Source of the DNA: Acanthosepion lycidas
Lineage: Eukaryota > Mollusca > Cephalopoda > Sepiida > Sepiidae
Reading direction: 5' to 3'
DNA: 64,000 nucleotides
Assembly (NCBI GenBank): GCA_963932145.1
Contig: OZ010587.1
Coordinates: 108,510,199 to 108,574,198, forward strand
Below the pieces are notes generated by a model. It had not been told where the DNA came from, did no database searches, and was given only the letters and a program-made list of their open reading frames with translations. Below are positions 21,876-32,425 of this stretch, one piece after another (the first letter of the stretch is position 1; each line of letters opens with the position of its first letter). Made by a program: the position numbers and the translations under genes.

Positions 21876-22169
21876 TAGAACTCATATCAGTAACAATCAT
21901 TATCTAAAAAAAGAAAAATTCTTACAATCTAAAAATATTTTCTGGCTTTAAATAACATGCAAAAGGTTGATGAGCCGTAAAAAAGAAACCAATCTCGACA
22001 CAGTTTCCTACCATTCGACTATAGTTCTGTTAATTCAGATTTTCATAGCGGTTGCATATCAACACCCCTATGGGTCATTTAATTCTGAAATCAAAATATT
22101 TTGAACACAATTTTATGGCTTCAACTAAATATATATACCATAAATAGGTACTATTGGTAAATTTTACTA
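21876..22169. other. AT-rich spacer, no gene seen
   Basis: Nothing recognisable. Confidence 0.4.
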
Positions 22170-22435
22170 TAAATATATATTGTTGCTTTTTTTCTTTTTC
22201 TTTTTTTTTTTTTTTTGCATATAAAAATTTGTTTTTTTTTATACTTTCATAGTATTTTATTTTTACTTGAGAGTTCACTATTTGCACATAGCTGGGTCCT
22301 TAACAGGTGCTGCCACCCCAGGTCAGGGTGAACCTGAGAACAATAGCAATTAAGAGGTGGTTCCACGCTCTTCAAAATCTCCAATCTTCAGATCCCTTGC
22401 TGTCGGATGTAGTTTATTGTCATATAATTAAATGT
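22170..22435 (-). repeat. Repeat R1, minus orientation
   Basis: 'CTATTTGCACATAGCTGGGT', 'ACAGGTGCTGCCACCCCAGG' and 'AATTAAGAGGTGGTTCCACG' match R1; poly-T rich left end. Confidence 0.75.
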
Positions 22436-22621
22436 AAGGTCTGGAACCTCAAATTTGGTAGATGGCAAAAACAAGATTAATTTGTCATTAAATTTCCTCT
22501 TTCGAGACATAATTATTAAAGTTGTTATGTAAAACAATAATATATATATGAAGAAAAATATACGGAAAAAAAAAAAAAAATCCTAATATGCAATTATGCT
22601 GTTTTAATGTTAATATAATGT

Positions 22622-22672
22622 CAACGTCGGACGTTTCGGTCTAGTAGACCATCTTCAGAACATATTCGTAAA
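22622..22672 (-). ncRNA. Hammerhead-ribozyme-like motif
   Basis: Minus strand: GTT-CTGAAGA-T-GGTCT-act-AGACC-GAAA-CGTC-CGACG-TT-GACAT. The invariant CTGANGA and GAAA flank a 5-bp stem II, a short stem III and a possible 5-bp stem I (ATGTT with GACAT, one G-T). One extra base sits between CTGANGA and stem II, which departs from the canonical core. Hammerheads of this minimal kind are known from Penelope-like elements. Activity is not demonstrated. Confidence 0.4.
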
Positions 22673-22777
22673 ACTTAATTAACATTGGACTATATTTAAT
22701 TCAACATGAAAAGACGATGGACATAAGAGTAAGACTAATCTTAAAAAGTTGTCTGTTTTGATTAGTCTTACTCTTAT

Positions 22778-22892
22778 AGAAAGTTTGTCTTGCTCGATCA
22801 ATTACGACTGAGTAATGAGTTCGATCCTCACTGGGTGCCCCATACTTTCGGCCTTGTGCCACATCTAAGCCGGGCTTAGAAAATCACTATAT
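22778..22892 (+). mobile_element. SINE-B partial copy
   Basis: Box B GAGTTCGATCCTCACTGG, then CGGCCTTGTGCCACATC and CTTAGAAAATCAC. Box A is degraded. Confidence 0.7.
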
Positions 22893-23403
22893 ATAGTACA
22901 GTTTGAACTACTGTACCGTTGACCTTACATGAGGGGTCATCCGCTCTTTGACAGGATTTGTTTCTTATCCTGCTAGACACCTTCCACTCGGGAAAAGCCC
23001 CGTGGATGACCCGATTTTGTCGTCAATAATCTGATTATATTGCAGGTAGTACTGGTTCTATGGTAGCAGTGGCCTTTTGTAGTCTGACATAAATTCATAC
23101 AGTATACACCCTATAAAAAAATGTTTACTATTCGACGGCAACCAGGAAATCTCCACTGATTGTGATATTTTTTTCCTTTTTTTTTTTTTAATTTTCTCTT
23201 CTTTTAATAACATTTCCGTAATTGAAGTCATTATATCTGACCTTTCCCATGAAGACACCAGGGAGGAATTCAGTTTACTTTTTCTTTTTTTTGTGGGGGG
23301 GGGGAGCAGGCAGAGAAATGTCGAACTCTGGTTGATGCTTGCCAATAAATGTGGCCCGTATTTAACCAATTATTTCTCAGATTTTCCGTAAGACTTCTTC
23401 TGT
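22893..23403. other. No gene seen
   Basis: Contains a T-rich and G-run patch at 23165-23310. The 103-codon minus frame 23058-23369 is Lys/Ser-rich low complexity, not recognised. Confidence 0.4.
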
Positions 23404-23672
23404 AAACCATTCAGACATGAATTTCTCTCTTTCTCTCTCTTTCCTCTGCTTTCTCTCTTATTCCTTCTTTTTCTCTGCTTTCTTCCTCTTTCTCTCTCTT
23501 TCCTTCTCTTTCTCTGCTTTATCTCTACTTACTCTCTCTTTCTCTTTCCCTCTCTTTCTCTATGCTTTCTCCTTCTTTCTCTCTGCTTTCTCACTTATTC
23601 CTTCTCTTTCTCTGCTTTCTTCCTCTTTCTCTCTACTTACTCTCTCTTTCACTTTTCTTTCTTTACACTTTT
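23404..23672. repeat. Polypyrimidine (TTTCTC-type) tract
   Basis: About 265 bases almost free of purines apart from isolated A and G in 'TCTGCTTT', 'TTATTCC' and 'CTACTTACTC'. Longer blocks repeat (TTATTCCTTC, TTTCTCTGCTTTCTTCC at about 23460 and 23597). Open frames across it are Phe/Ser/Leu artefacts. Confidence 0.9.
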
Positions 23673-24236
23673 TCTCGTAATTGTAGGTTATCTGTCACCA
23701 TTTTATAAATTAATTTTCTAACTTTTTTACAAATACACATGTGTAAAAATATAAGATTTGTTTCTTAAATTATATTTATTTCATATAAAAATAACAAACT
23801 TTAATAAATATTATTATTCGGGTGGCATGAACTCGGCGGTCACCTGCAAAATGGCGTCGAATGGGTCGACTGAACTCGGCCAGGTAGGTCTCAAGATGGT
23901 GTCGTGCCATTCCTCGGTCACGCTCGTTCCGCCATTTTGCTGATCATATTCTAAGTCGGAGATAAAAAGTGGCGACCGATAACCCACGCTTTTTTTTTAT
24001 ATTTTGAAGGGTGGACGGGTCCTACTGACATTTCTTTTGATTTTATTTTTGTGTTTCATTTTTAATTTGTTTTTTTTTTTTCTGGTTTCATCCCCCCTCT
24101 CCATCATTACATGAATCAAGACATTTTTATATATTTTTGTTTTTAAAAGGGGTAGGGGAGAGAAAAGGCCAAAAAGAAGACATTTCGAACTTTTCATCAA
24201 ATTTTTTGTCATGGGGTGGGGTTTGTAGGTCCCAAT

Positions 24237-24278
<42 letters not shown>

Positions 24279-24483
24279 CAAAAACAAGTGTTTCATTAAA
24301 TAATTTTTCCATTTTTTAACTATTTCGTTTGAAGTAAGGAATTTTCATTTTTTTTTTTTTTTTCTCCTGCAGTAAAATAAGGAACCTTGTTTAAATAATA
24401 TAACATTAACTACGTTGCTGTTTCTTTAAGCCCCCAGACCAAGTCCTTCTTCTGAACGGAGCGTCTGGGGTCGAGACAATTTA
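23673..24483. other. No gene; (TA)n at 24239-24275
   Basis: A GC-richer patch at 23815-23990 repeats 'CTCGG' and 'ATGGCG' words but shows no frame or family. The remainder is T-rich. Confidence 0.4.
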
Positions 24484-24594
24484 TTATAGTAAATTTGATA
24501 TCATGGTCTTCTTCCGAGACGCTGCAGAGCTTTCTGTTCCACTTTCTCCAAAGGTGGCCGACGCCTGGTTTAAAGCATCAAGCAATTGGTTAAA
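24484..24594 (-). CDS. Candidate terminal exon, unknown protein
   Basis: Read on the minus strand, an acceptor (CTAATATT branch-like sequence, TTTCCTTTTGAATAGCAG) precedes a 36-codon open frame to a TAA at 24484. It reads FNQLLDALNQASATFGESGT..., ending MISNLL. It is rich in polar residues, lacks stops in otherwise stop-dense DNA, and an AATAAA hexamer overlaps the stop (TAATAAA). I do not recognise the protein. No upstream exon was found on the same strand, so this may also be chance or a pseudo-exon. Confidence 0.3.
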   Translation of the reverse strand, partial: FNQLLDALNQASATFGESGTESSAASRKKTMISNLL

Positions 24595-24599
24595 CTGCT

Positions 24600-25450
24600 A
24601 TTCAAAAGGAAATAATTAATATTAGAATTACTACAGCCATTAGCACAAATCCTAAAATCAACCTGGATTTCTATGGATTGAACGGAAACCGAGCGAAGAA
24701 AGAAAAGGTTAATTTTAAGGATTTCCTTTGATGGTTTCACATTTGGTAAGTTGTCTTTTTGTTCATTTATTGATAATCAAACTTTTTCGTTTTTGTTTAA
24801 CCGATTTTCCAACCCCCAAAGTTCCAGGGCCGAACTTTCACTCGCTGAGGCCCTTTAGCAATATGAAATACGAGGCCCTTCTCTAAAAAATACATCGTAG
24901 TTTCTTTAATAATTACACATGATTATTATTATGAATGGCTATATATAATTTTTGATGACTTGGTGTTAAAGAATAAAAACTAATAAAACAAAAATATATT
25001 TGAAAAATTGAAGGGTGTTTGGTTTTCGTTAAGTCCAGCACTGCAAAGTTCGGAAACCTTTCCAGATTAAATAAAATTATGCCCCCAACTCCGGTTGTGT
25101 CGTCTTAAGCTATATCTCCTCGGTAAATCCAACATTGCAAAGCTCTAAAACCTTTCCAGATTAAATATCTTATTAAACGAAATAGTAAATCTTGCATTCA
25201 GCAAAGAAACTAACCACAAATTCCATCCAGTCGAGTCTACTTAAGTGTTTCGTAGTCTTATGAATGTTTATTTGCTTTTTAAAGTCACTATCTACTAGCC
25301 TTTTGCGCCTTTATCGACTTACTTTGTGCTGAGTCATTTGTGTCCATTTGGTCAACATTAGCACAAAAGTTTGCATACCTAGAAAACTGGACATTTCATT
25401 TGCAGTAAAGTCCAAGATGAACAAGTTAATCGCTGTTGACGGACCAATTT
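24600..25450. other. AT-rich, no gene recognised
   Basis: The words GGCCGAACTTTC and GAGGCCCTTTAG near 24830 hint at a transposon end but no partner is seen. 'TCCAG/ATTGCAAAG...CCTTTCCAGATTAAATA' occurs twice (25032-25075 and 25118-25170). Confidence 0.35.
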
Positions 25451-25455
25451 TATTG

Positions 25456-25812
25456 GGATTAAGAATATTGATCTAAGGGACACTCATCTAAAGAATATAC
25501 GTCCGAGAAATATTCATCTAGAGAATTATGGTCTAATGTGTGTTGTATTAATAATATACAAACAATGAATGCCAATAAATGCATATAAACCACATGTCGC
25601 ATCGGTAATTAATGTTACTATAAGTATCTTCTTAAATATTATTCTGTATTATAGTGAATATCAATAAAATTGAATCTTTTGTATATTAATAAAGTGTTAA
25701 TTTATTAACAAAGACCAATGGTCTTTAGACAGGTATTATTCCATAGACAAATGTCCTCAAGCAGGTTTTCCCTTACACCAATATTCTTAAAATAAATGTT
25801 CCTAAATCCGAT
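25456..25812. repeat. Inverted arrays of 15-bp repeats (possible small transposon)
   Basis: Six head-to-tail 15-bp units run from 25456 to about 25540, with consensus close to RTCTAAAGAATATTC. An opposing array of at least five diverged 15-bp units lies at about 25720-25812 in inverted orientation (e.g. ATTTTAAGAATATTG on the minus strand). The 180 bp between is AT-rich. The whole resembles a mini-element with subterminal binding-site arrays; no coding. Confidence 0.6.
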
Positions 25813-25996
25813 TTTATTTGTTTTCTTCAATATTCAATGAATTCTTTTCTACGTTCTCTTGAATTTTTGTATGTGTCGGCGCGGAGTAGGGGTGCGGGTC
25901 ATTTGGCGGTAACTCTCATCAATTTCAATGTTTACAATACGCACTTCATAGCCTACTGTAACCTAAAACTATTTTATGGCGTTACCATGTGAAATA

Positions 25997-26081
25997 CAGT
26001 GTAACCCTGATATAAGAGAAACCCGGATATAAGAGACTTCTTATCCGGTCCCAACAACTCTCTTATATCCGGGTTACACTG
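25997..26081. mobile_element. Pogo/Tigger-type MITE
   Basis: 85 bp. Ends CAGTGTAACCCTGATATAAG and CAGTGTAACCCGGATATAAG (inverted), flanked by TA duplications at 25995-25996 and 26082-26083. TIRs starting CAGTGTAAC(C)...GATATAA are typical of pogo-group elements. Confidence 0.8.
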
Positions 26082-26244
26082 TATATGAATATTTTTAAAA
26101 CATTGATTACGAAATGGAATGTAGGAAAAAAAATTCCTGCGAAATAGGCGTTGGTTTGTGTGTAATATTATTGGTAAGTCTTTACTATTACACCCGTCTC
26201 CCCTATTGACCTACTGCATACTATCAATTCCTGCCTTACTTCAC
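26082..26244. other. Spacer
   Basis: No feature seen. Confidence 0.4.
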
Positions 26245-26575
26245 GTCCTGGGTATGACGATAAACTACATCTGGAAGCAAGGCTTCTGATTGGGAGGTTT
26301 TGAGGGGTATGGAAACAACCTTTTTAATTGCTGTTGTTCTCAGTAGCATCTGTTAGGGTCCAGCTATAGGGAAATAGTTAACCCCCTAAACTGAGGCCAA
26401 AACACTATGAAAGTATAAAAATAGATTTTTATATTAAGAATACCAGCAATACATTTTTGAAAAAAAATTATTAATGTTCCCCCAAAATAAAATTTGGTCA
26501 TTAAATGACCCATAAGGAGTTGATATGCCGATAAACAACCAAATTAAACCCAAACCCTTACTTCTTAAAGGGCAT
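26245..26575 (+). repeat. Repeat R1, plus orientation
   Basis: 'GTCCTGGGTATGACGATAAA', 'GATTGGGAGGTTTTGAGG', 'TAGTTAACCCCCTAAACTG' and 'CATTAAATGACCCATAAGG' match the 1925-2445 copy. Confidence 0.75.
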
Positions 26576-26597
26576 AAAATAATAGACGGTGTGAAAC

Positions 26598-26706
26598 AGC
26601 TGTAATGGTGATTTTTCTAAGCGTTGCTTAGATGTGGCACAAGGCCGAAAGTATGGCGCACCCAGTGAGAATTGAACTCACTAAGTTGTAATTGCTGTAA
26701 TATTAA
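26598..26706 (-). mobile_element. SINE-B copy
   Basis: Minus strand shows GAGTTCAATTCTCACTGGG (box B), then CGGCCTTGTGCCACATC and TAGAAAAATCACC. Box A lies in degraded sequence above 26680. Confidence 0.7.
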
Positions 26707-26785
26707 AATAATACCATTTCCTAGGGCTCGTTTAGCATTACTGGACCTGTTTAAGAAAAGCACTTACGATTTATCGCACGCTTAC

Positions 26786-26788
<3 letters not shown>

Positions 26789-26826
<38 letters not shown>
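26789..26826. repeat. Poly(T) tract
   Basis: 38 consecutive T. Confidence 0.95.
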
Positions 26827-26829
<3 letters not shown>

Positions 26830-26835
26830 CACCGT

Positions 26836-27551
26836 ATATATTCGTGTAACGCGCGATTCCGCCAGATTTTCACTTACAAAAATGATTTTAACATGTTTCA
26901 TGCTATTTTTTTTTCTTGAGAGACCAAATTACAATATCATAAAAGTATCGTTAGTAACGCTATACTCGTTGCGTAAACGCCTACAGCCATAAACAACGGA
27001 ACGAACACCAGTTGAACATCTTATAAACGTAAACAATGGAAAAAAAATGGATATTCGCTGTTAGTATTTTATAATGCGATACTAATACGTCAAAGGCGCT
27101 AATAATCTCGTGTATTATGCTGTCGGGTTATTTCCTCGTAATTTCCGAAACCGTTACTAGGGGACGCTCTCTAACACTACAAATACTCTGCGATAATTAA
27201 TTTTTTTTTTATCACTCTTCTTACTTCTCCGCTTATACGACAACAATGTAAATCTCTCGCGGAAGATTGCGTTTTTCCCTTTTTGATAAACTCATGAACC
27301 ACACACACAGTTTCCACATTTGTTTGTACATGTATATCGCTTCTTGTTTCTTTTATATTTCTTCCTGGTGAACTCCTACTCCGAGTTTACAATGTTGTGG
27401 GCATTTCAGGGGGATACCCGTGTATTTTTCTCTCAAGCCGTGTATATTCTCTCAAGCCGTGTACGCCGGCCCGCAACAATGCGACCACGTTAAAATTAGC
27501 TTCAAAATTAGATCTTCAAAAGTAGCATGATGCGCGAGTATATACAGTAGA
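26836..27551. mobile_element. Possible transposon with CCGTATATATTCG ends
   Basis: Left end CCGTATATATTCGTGTAACG and right end (inverted) CTGTATATACTCGCGCATCA read inward similarly over about 20 bp. A direct copy of the right-end block (AAATTAGCTTCAAAATTAGA ... GTAGCATGAT) recurs at 27650-27716. No target duplication was established, so the boundaries are tentative. Confidence 0.35.
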
Positions 27552-28192
27552 CAGATAATGAATATAGATATTTAATGAACAGAGATAGTTTGGTCAACGA
27601 CGCAGTCAGGAGCAGCAGTAAATACGTTAATTTTATATCTCGTGTATGATGCGACCCAATTAAAATTAGCTTCAAAATTAGATCTTCAAAAGTAGCATGA
27701 TACGTGAGTATATACGTCTATTTTTTTCTCTTCTTTAAACGGAAGAATGAAATAGTTTTCCATTGAGGGGTTAGGGTTTCTTATTTGAATAAATTCATTT
27801 TGAAATTGTTTAGGAAATTAAATTCAGTTATTTTGTGCGAAATAATAAACTGATGATAATTGAATTATTTTAGTAAAATACAAAACAATCTCTTGGCTAC
27901 CATTACTACCCACTTAAGCATTTCCGGCAAACCGCTGTCACACCATTTCTATAAATGTTCGATAATTTCAAAAATCGACTCCAAGTTATTTAATAATACT
28001 AAAAACTTTGACCCAACTTTCGGAAATCCTATTTCCGAAACCTTTACACAGAACGGCTTGTTTCTAGTAATAACTTCTGGTTTTCTTTCTATTTTTGAAT
28101 TGTGTTCAATGATCGATTTTATTTCAATTGTACATAGAATTCTATGGCCTAGATTTTTTTTTAACTGAGTTTGACAAACTCTCGCTCGTTTC
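27552..28192. other. Unrecognised; overlapping open frames on both strands
   Basis: A 102-codon plus frame (27860-28168) and a 107-codon minus frame (27949-28272) overlap. Neither shows a domain I recognise. The plus product has alternating hydrophobic and polar stretches, and the minus one ends LLNNLESIFEIIEHL. One may be a transposon remnant. Confidence 0.3.
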
Positions 28193-28710
28193 CCAGGTAA
28201 AACGGCAATTATATCAATACTAGTTGAACCCGTACCGTTAAAAATGGCAATTAAAATAGACCAATGAACCATTTAATTATTCCTTTCTTCTTATATATTT
28301 TAAGTATGTAATGTATCTGATTCATTGATTACTCCTGGAATTATAACATTTTTCCTCAATATCTTTTCATGTTAAAATGTGTTTAATATAACAGTTAAAT
28401 GGAAATCTCTCAGAAGAAAAAGATTAGCAACAGAAGACGGCGACGACAAAACCTAAATCGAATATGATCACTTAATAAAGTTATCTGAATGCCTCACATG
28501 AAAGGCTTGAACAAATAAGACTGCAATCTAAGAAATGCAGGTGTAAAAAAAAAAACCAAAAAAAAAAACCCCAAAAAAAACCGGATTAAGCTGTTCACTT
28601 TGATCAGGAATTAATTTTGTCTAAATGCAGATGAATATTTTATCTCAATAGATTATGAAAACGACTAAGTAATCACTCATAAGTTTACTAACTTGATTTA
28701 CCTCCCTTAC
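28193..28710 (+). repeat. Repeat R2, copy 1
   Basis: Shared with 33600-33957 plus 35904-36040: 'GATTACTCCTGGAATTATA', 'CCTCAATATCTTTTC', 'AAAAAGATTAGCAACAGAA', 'GATGATCACT'-like, 'ATTTTGTCTAAA' and 'TTTACCTCCCTTA'. Non-coding. Confidence 0.6.
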
Positions 28711-28854
28711 TTCCTTAAATATATAAATAAATGCACATTGATAATTATTATATGGTTTGATGATTGTGGGCGATTTATTTTTCACCGTACAATAAACACT
28801 CAAACAATTTGAAATCTATACTAGGGAGATTTCTTTCTCTATCATAACATTTTG
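28711..28854. other. Spacer
   Basis: No feature seen. Confidence 0.4.
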
Positions 28855-29090
28855 ATATGCCCCGGAAAGGGATATATTTGTTCGAAGTAGCAAAGTGGTT
28901 TTGGACTACTGTAACCAAGTACGACAATCTAGCAGGTAATCGTAATGGGCTGGTCCTCATCGTAGTGGGAGGCAGTAGGCGTCCATATACCTCCACATCA
29001 GTCTGTATTTATGGCTGACACCAGCCAATCGTATTACTGTGAGGGGGAACCCAGGTGTATGCATATTCATTACATCACATTTGCTTCTAA
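28855..29090 (+). mobile_element. Short element R3, copy 2
   Basis: Begins GCCCCGGAAAGGGATATATTTG and ends ATGCATATTCATTACATCACAT, matching the copy at 1091-1303 with an extra 'TCCATATACCTCCACA' internal block. Confidence 0.7.
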
Positions 29091-29185
29091 TCTCTCTCAG
29101 CAACATTAAAATTAGTCGACCTAAAGACTATGCTTGCTATAGCGTTTTCTCTTCTCAAAATGGCGGGTTGACCTATACGCTAATG

Positions 29186-29970
29186 CAATGTTTCTCAACT
29201 TATGGCCAAAATGAATCCTGTCAAATTTCAGTTGAAACACAAATCTTATAATTTTTACTGAGCCATCAAGTTAATATGTAGGCCACAAATTATGGAATGG
29301 TCCATAGAGCTTTAACTGACTATTACTCCTTAAAGTAATGAAATTAAATGTAAGTACTTAATACATTTAGATTATGAAAATTAACTTATTACTTTTAAAA
29401 ATAATGTCTGAGTAACTTTTAAATGGTCAGGCATTTAAAATACTTTTTTTTTTCTTTTTTTTTTTTTTCTTACTTGTAGAAAAAAAAATTAATACCATTT
29501 CCGTTTTGTGAAAATCTTGCTCATTACAGCTAGAACACTTTTACTCCGATTTGGGAATATACCCGGTATCGGATCTCCATTTAATAAATTTGACACCAAT
29601 TTTCTTTCCTATATTTATTTTTATTTTGGAATTAATTTTATATCGTGAAGCCAAAGAATTATTTCGGTTTGATTTTTATATTAAGTCTGTTTTTTGCCTT
29701 TTTTTCTTTTCTTTGTGAATGTTTGTTTCATGTCATATAAAGGAAAAATTGTGAAAGTAAATGTTGATAATAAATGATCGTTTTATTGGAGATGCGAAAT
29801 ATTTTAGATGCTTGTCAAATTGTGTGTCCAATAAATGGACATAGTTGTATCTTTATTGGGTATATTCTCTGTAAAATGGAAGTGATTTTTTTACACTATA
29901 ATAATTTCATCGGCAATAGAAATATTCTGGATTCAAAGTGGGCCATGAGCTAAAATATTGGGAACCTCTG
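29186..29970. mobile_element. Non-autonomous hAT element
   Basis: The ends CAATGTTTCTCAACTTATGG and (inverted) CAGAGGTTCCCAATATTTTA, both followed by a 'GGCC' word, are of hAT type. The flanking 8-mers CGCTAATG and AACTAATG agree in 6 of 8 positions. 785 bp, no ORF. Confidence 0.6.
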
Positions 29971-30135
29971 AACTAATGTATCCGGTCATTTAAAGAATTC
30001 TTACAGCACCGGTTTCCCCTGCTTAATATATTTTTTTTTTAAATTCCAACCTCCACTGCGCTTACGTATTGTCATAGAAAAAATAGTTCTAAGAAAATGA
30101 TCATTTGGCAAAGTTTAACGAGCGTACAAAAAAAA
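29971..30135. other. Spacer
   Basis: No feature seen. Confidence 0.4.
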
Positions 30136-30139
30136 AACT

Positions 30140-30225
30140 GCGTCAATAGAACGGTTTTTCCCTTGACACCGTTATTATTACTGTAAATAATAACGGTGTC
30201 AAGGGAAAAACCGTTCTATTGACAC
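30140..30225. mobile_element. Fold-back derivative of family G
   Basis: GTCAATAGAACGGTTTTTCC ... and its complement form two arms of about 37 bp around ATTACTGTAAAT. The arms match family G termini (GTCAAAAGGACGG, TTTTTCCC, TGACACCG). Family G core sequence follows at 30360-30430 (AAGAATAATTTTATATTTAC), so this is an internally deleted end fused head to head. Confidence 0.75.
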
Positions 30226-30489
30226 ACAGTACCTCAGCAATTTTTACTGTTTTTTATAAAGCTGTTTTTAGAATTTTTTAACAATTCATAAATAATATAT
30301 AACATATAAAATTGGATTTCTTTAAACACTTTTCAACTCGCTAGAGTTGACGAAAAAATATTAAACATACTTATTTGCAAGAATAATTTTATATTTACAA
30401 AATTCTAAAAATATGTGAATCAACTCCAATGCAATCGGGCAACCATTTCCCACTCGAACGGTCTCCATTTGATAGCGTTTGGATGTCAA
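30226..30489. repeat. Family G internal sequence
   Basis: 'ATTTGCAAGAATAATTTTATA' at about 30370 and 'ATGCAATCGGGCAACCATTT'-type words match the 10060-10290 and 52130-52190 interiors. Confidence 0.5.
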
Positions 30490-30570
30490 TAAGCGTTACT
30501 AAGAGCTACAATAGATAAAAAAAGAAGTCGTGGAGAACTGATCGCCCACTTCTTGAAGGTTGGAAAATGA
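30490..30570 (+). pseudogene. RTE-type LINE, extreme C-terminus
   Basis: Reads LLRATIDKKRSRGELIAHFLKVGK-stop, the end of RTE ORFs (LLRATKDRKLW...AHVLK). Very short relic. Confidence 0.65.
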
Positions 30571-30659
30571 CCAACCCGAAAACCTTCTCGGCACCCCCAC
30601 GTGCATCTCCTTTCTCTTTTTGGAGCGTTACAATCTGATATCACATTTCCTTTCTCTTT

Positions 30660-31010
30660 TTTTTTTTTCACTTCAAGCAAGGTGATAATGCCACTAAGGC
30701 GCAAAGGGTTACTGAGTGAAAGAAAATGGATCGACTTTGAGGAGAAAGAACAATAAAAGAACAGTATTCAGGAAGACAAGATGGCGAATGATGTTGCATT
30801 TAAGATAGCAGAGAAACAATAAATCGGAAGAGTTCCACAGGTGAGAAATGCGAGAAAAGAAACGATTAGAACAGAATTTCTGGTTAGATGTAGCTAATTT
30901 AGTAGAACCTAATGGCAGTCTAGTAGCACGATTAATTTCCTGCGGTTTAGATACGAATGAAGAAAGGTCACTAAAACGTAATTTAATCGATGCTGACATC
31001 TTGGGTCACT
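30660..31010 (-). pseudogene. LINE 3' end, minus strand
   Basis: The minus strand reads SASIKLRFSDLSSF, KPQEINRATRLPL and FFSRISHLWNSSD, then LKCNIIRHL. This is the tail of jockey/CR1-type proteins (FxRTxxLWNSLP...FKxNVxRHL). The 3' UTR ends 'CACTCAGTAACCCTTTGCG...CTTGCTTGAAGTG' near 30668. Confidence 0.75.
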
Positions 31011-32386
31011 TTCTCACCACGTGCGTAGATTCTTTTTCTTTCTTTTATTCTCCTCCTTAACATTTCGACCTCATGAATTTAAATGTAGTACTGGATTGGC
31101 AATTAGATCTCATTGTTTTACTGTTGAAATAGCGAGATGAAACCCTAAGTTATATTCTAATAGTTTATGTAAATGCAACGCCAATCGCAATCTTTTGGCT
31201 TCCTGAATATCTTTTTACTTTCCGTTCTCCTCACTAAACTCCTCTCATCATTCTTTTGAACTCCCAGTAATCCCTTGTTTTCTAATAGCATTATGGCATT
31301 CATACACGGGCACACGGGCACACGTGCATTGAATACTGTTGCCATATCTGGTCTGGTTCTTGACAAAATCCAAAGGAGGATCTGGAATATAATCGATCTT
31401 GACTTGGCCTTTCAGCTTCTGTCACTTTCTCATTGACGTGGCTTCCCCGTGTCTTTTCTACAAATATTTTCATGGCTACTGGTGACTGAACTATGTGTGT
31501 TTAAGTGTGCTACTAGATTGGCATCTAAGTCATAACATTTTACTGTTGAAGTAGTTAAATGTAACCCAACACTTCCCTTCCCTGCTATTTATCTCTGGAT
31601 TCTCCTCAAAATCCAAAGTAGGGTCTGTAATGTTATTGGTCCTGATCTGGCATCTCGACTTTAGTCACTTTCCCACCGACACGACGTAACTTCCATTTGT
31701 CTTTTCTATAAACATTTCCATGGCAATTGTTCTAACAAACTCTCCTCCTTGACATTACGAGCTCGTGAATTTAAACGTAGCACTAGAGTGGCAATTAGAT
31801 TTCATTGTTTTACTGTTGAAATAGCGAGATGAAACCCTAAGTTCTATTCTATTAGTTTATTTAAATGCAACGCCAATCGCAATCTTTGGTCTTCCTGAAT
31901 ATCTTTTTCCTTATACTTTCCGCCCTCTTCACTAAACTCTTCTTTTGAAGTTCTTCCTGAACTCCCAGTAATTCCTTGTGTTTTAATGGCATTATCGCGT
32001 TCATACACACGCGCGCGCATTAAACACTATTACCATATTTAGTCTGGTGCTCCTGCTACTCATCTCGAGGTTTTTGACAAAATCCAAAGAAGGATCTGCA
32101 ATATAATCGATCCTAACTAGACATCTCGACTTCGGTGAATTTCTCACAAACGTGACGTAGCTTTATTTTTATGGCAACTTCTCTGACGGGCTTTCTTCTC
32201 TGGTGTACTGACTATACCTAAATTTAAACGTGCTACTTGATTGGCGCTTTATTGTTTAGATTCAACAGTTTCTTTACTCGCAGTTCACAAATATGGAAAT
32301 CCTTCCCGATTTCTTGCTTCCCTGATAACTAAAACCTCGAAAAATTTAAATGCAACGTCAGTTGCCATCTTCTGTCTTTGAATCCT

Positions 32387-32425
<39 letters not shown>

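Noticed and set aside
23417-23680. 87-codon Phe/Ser/Leu-rich frame resembling a membrane protein
   Set aside because: It is the direct translation of a polypyrimidine tract.
27860-28272. Host gene in either of two overlapping frames
   Set aside because: No domain, no splice sites and dense repeats on both sides; left as unassigned.
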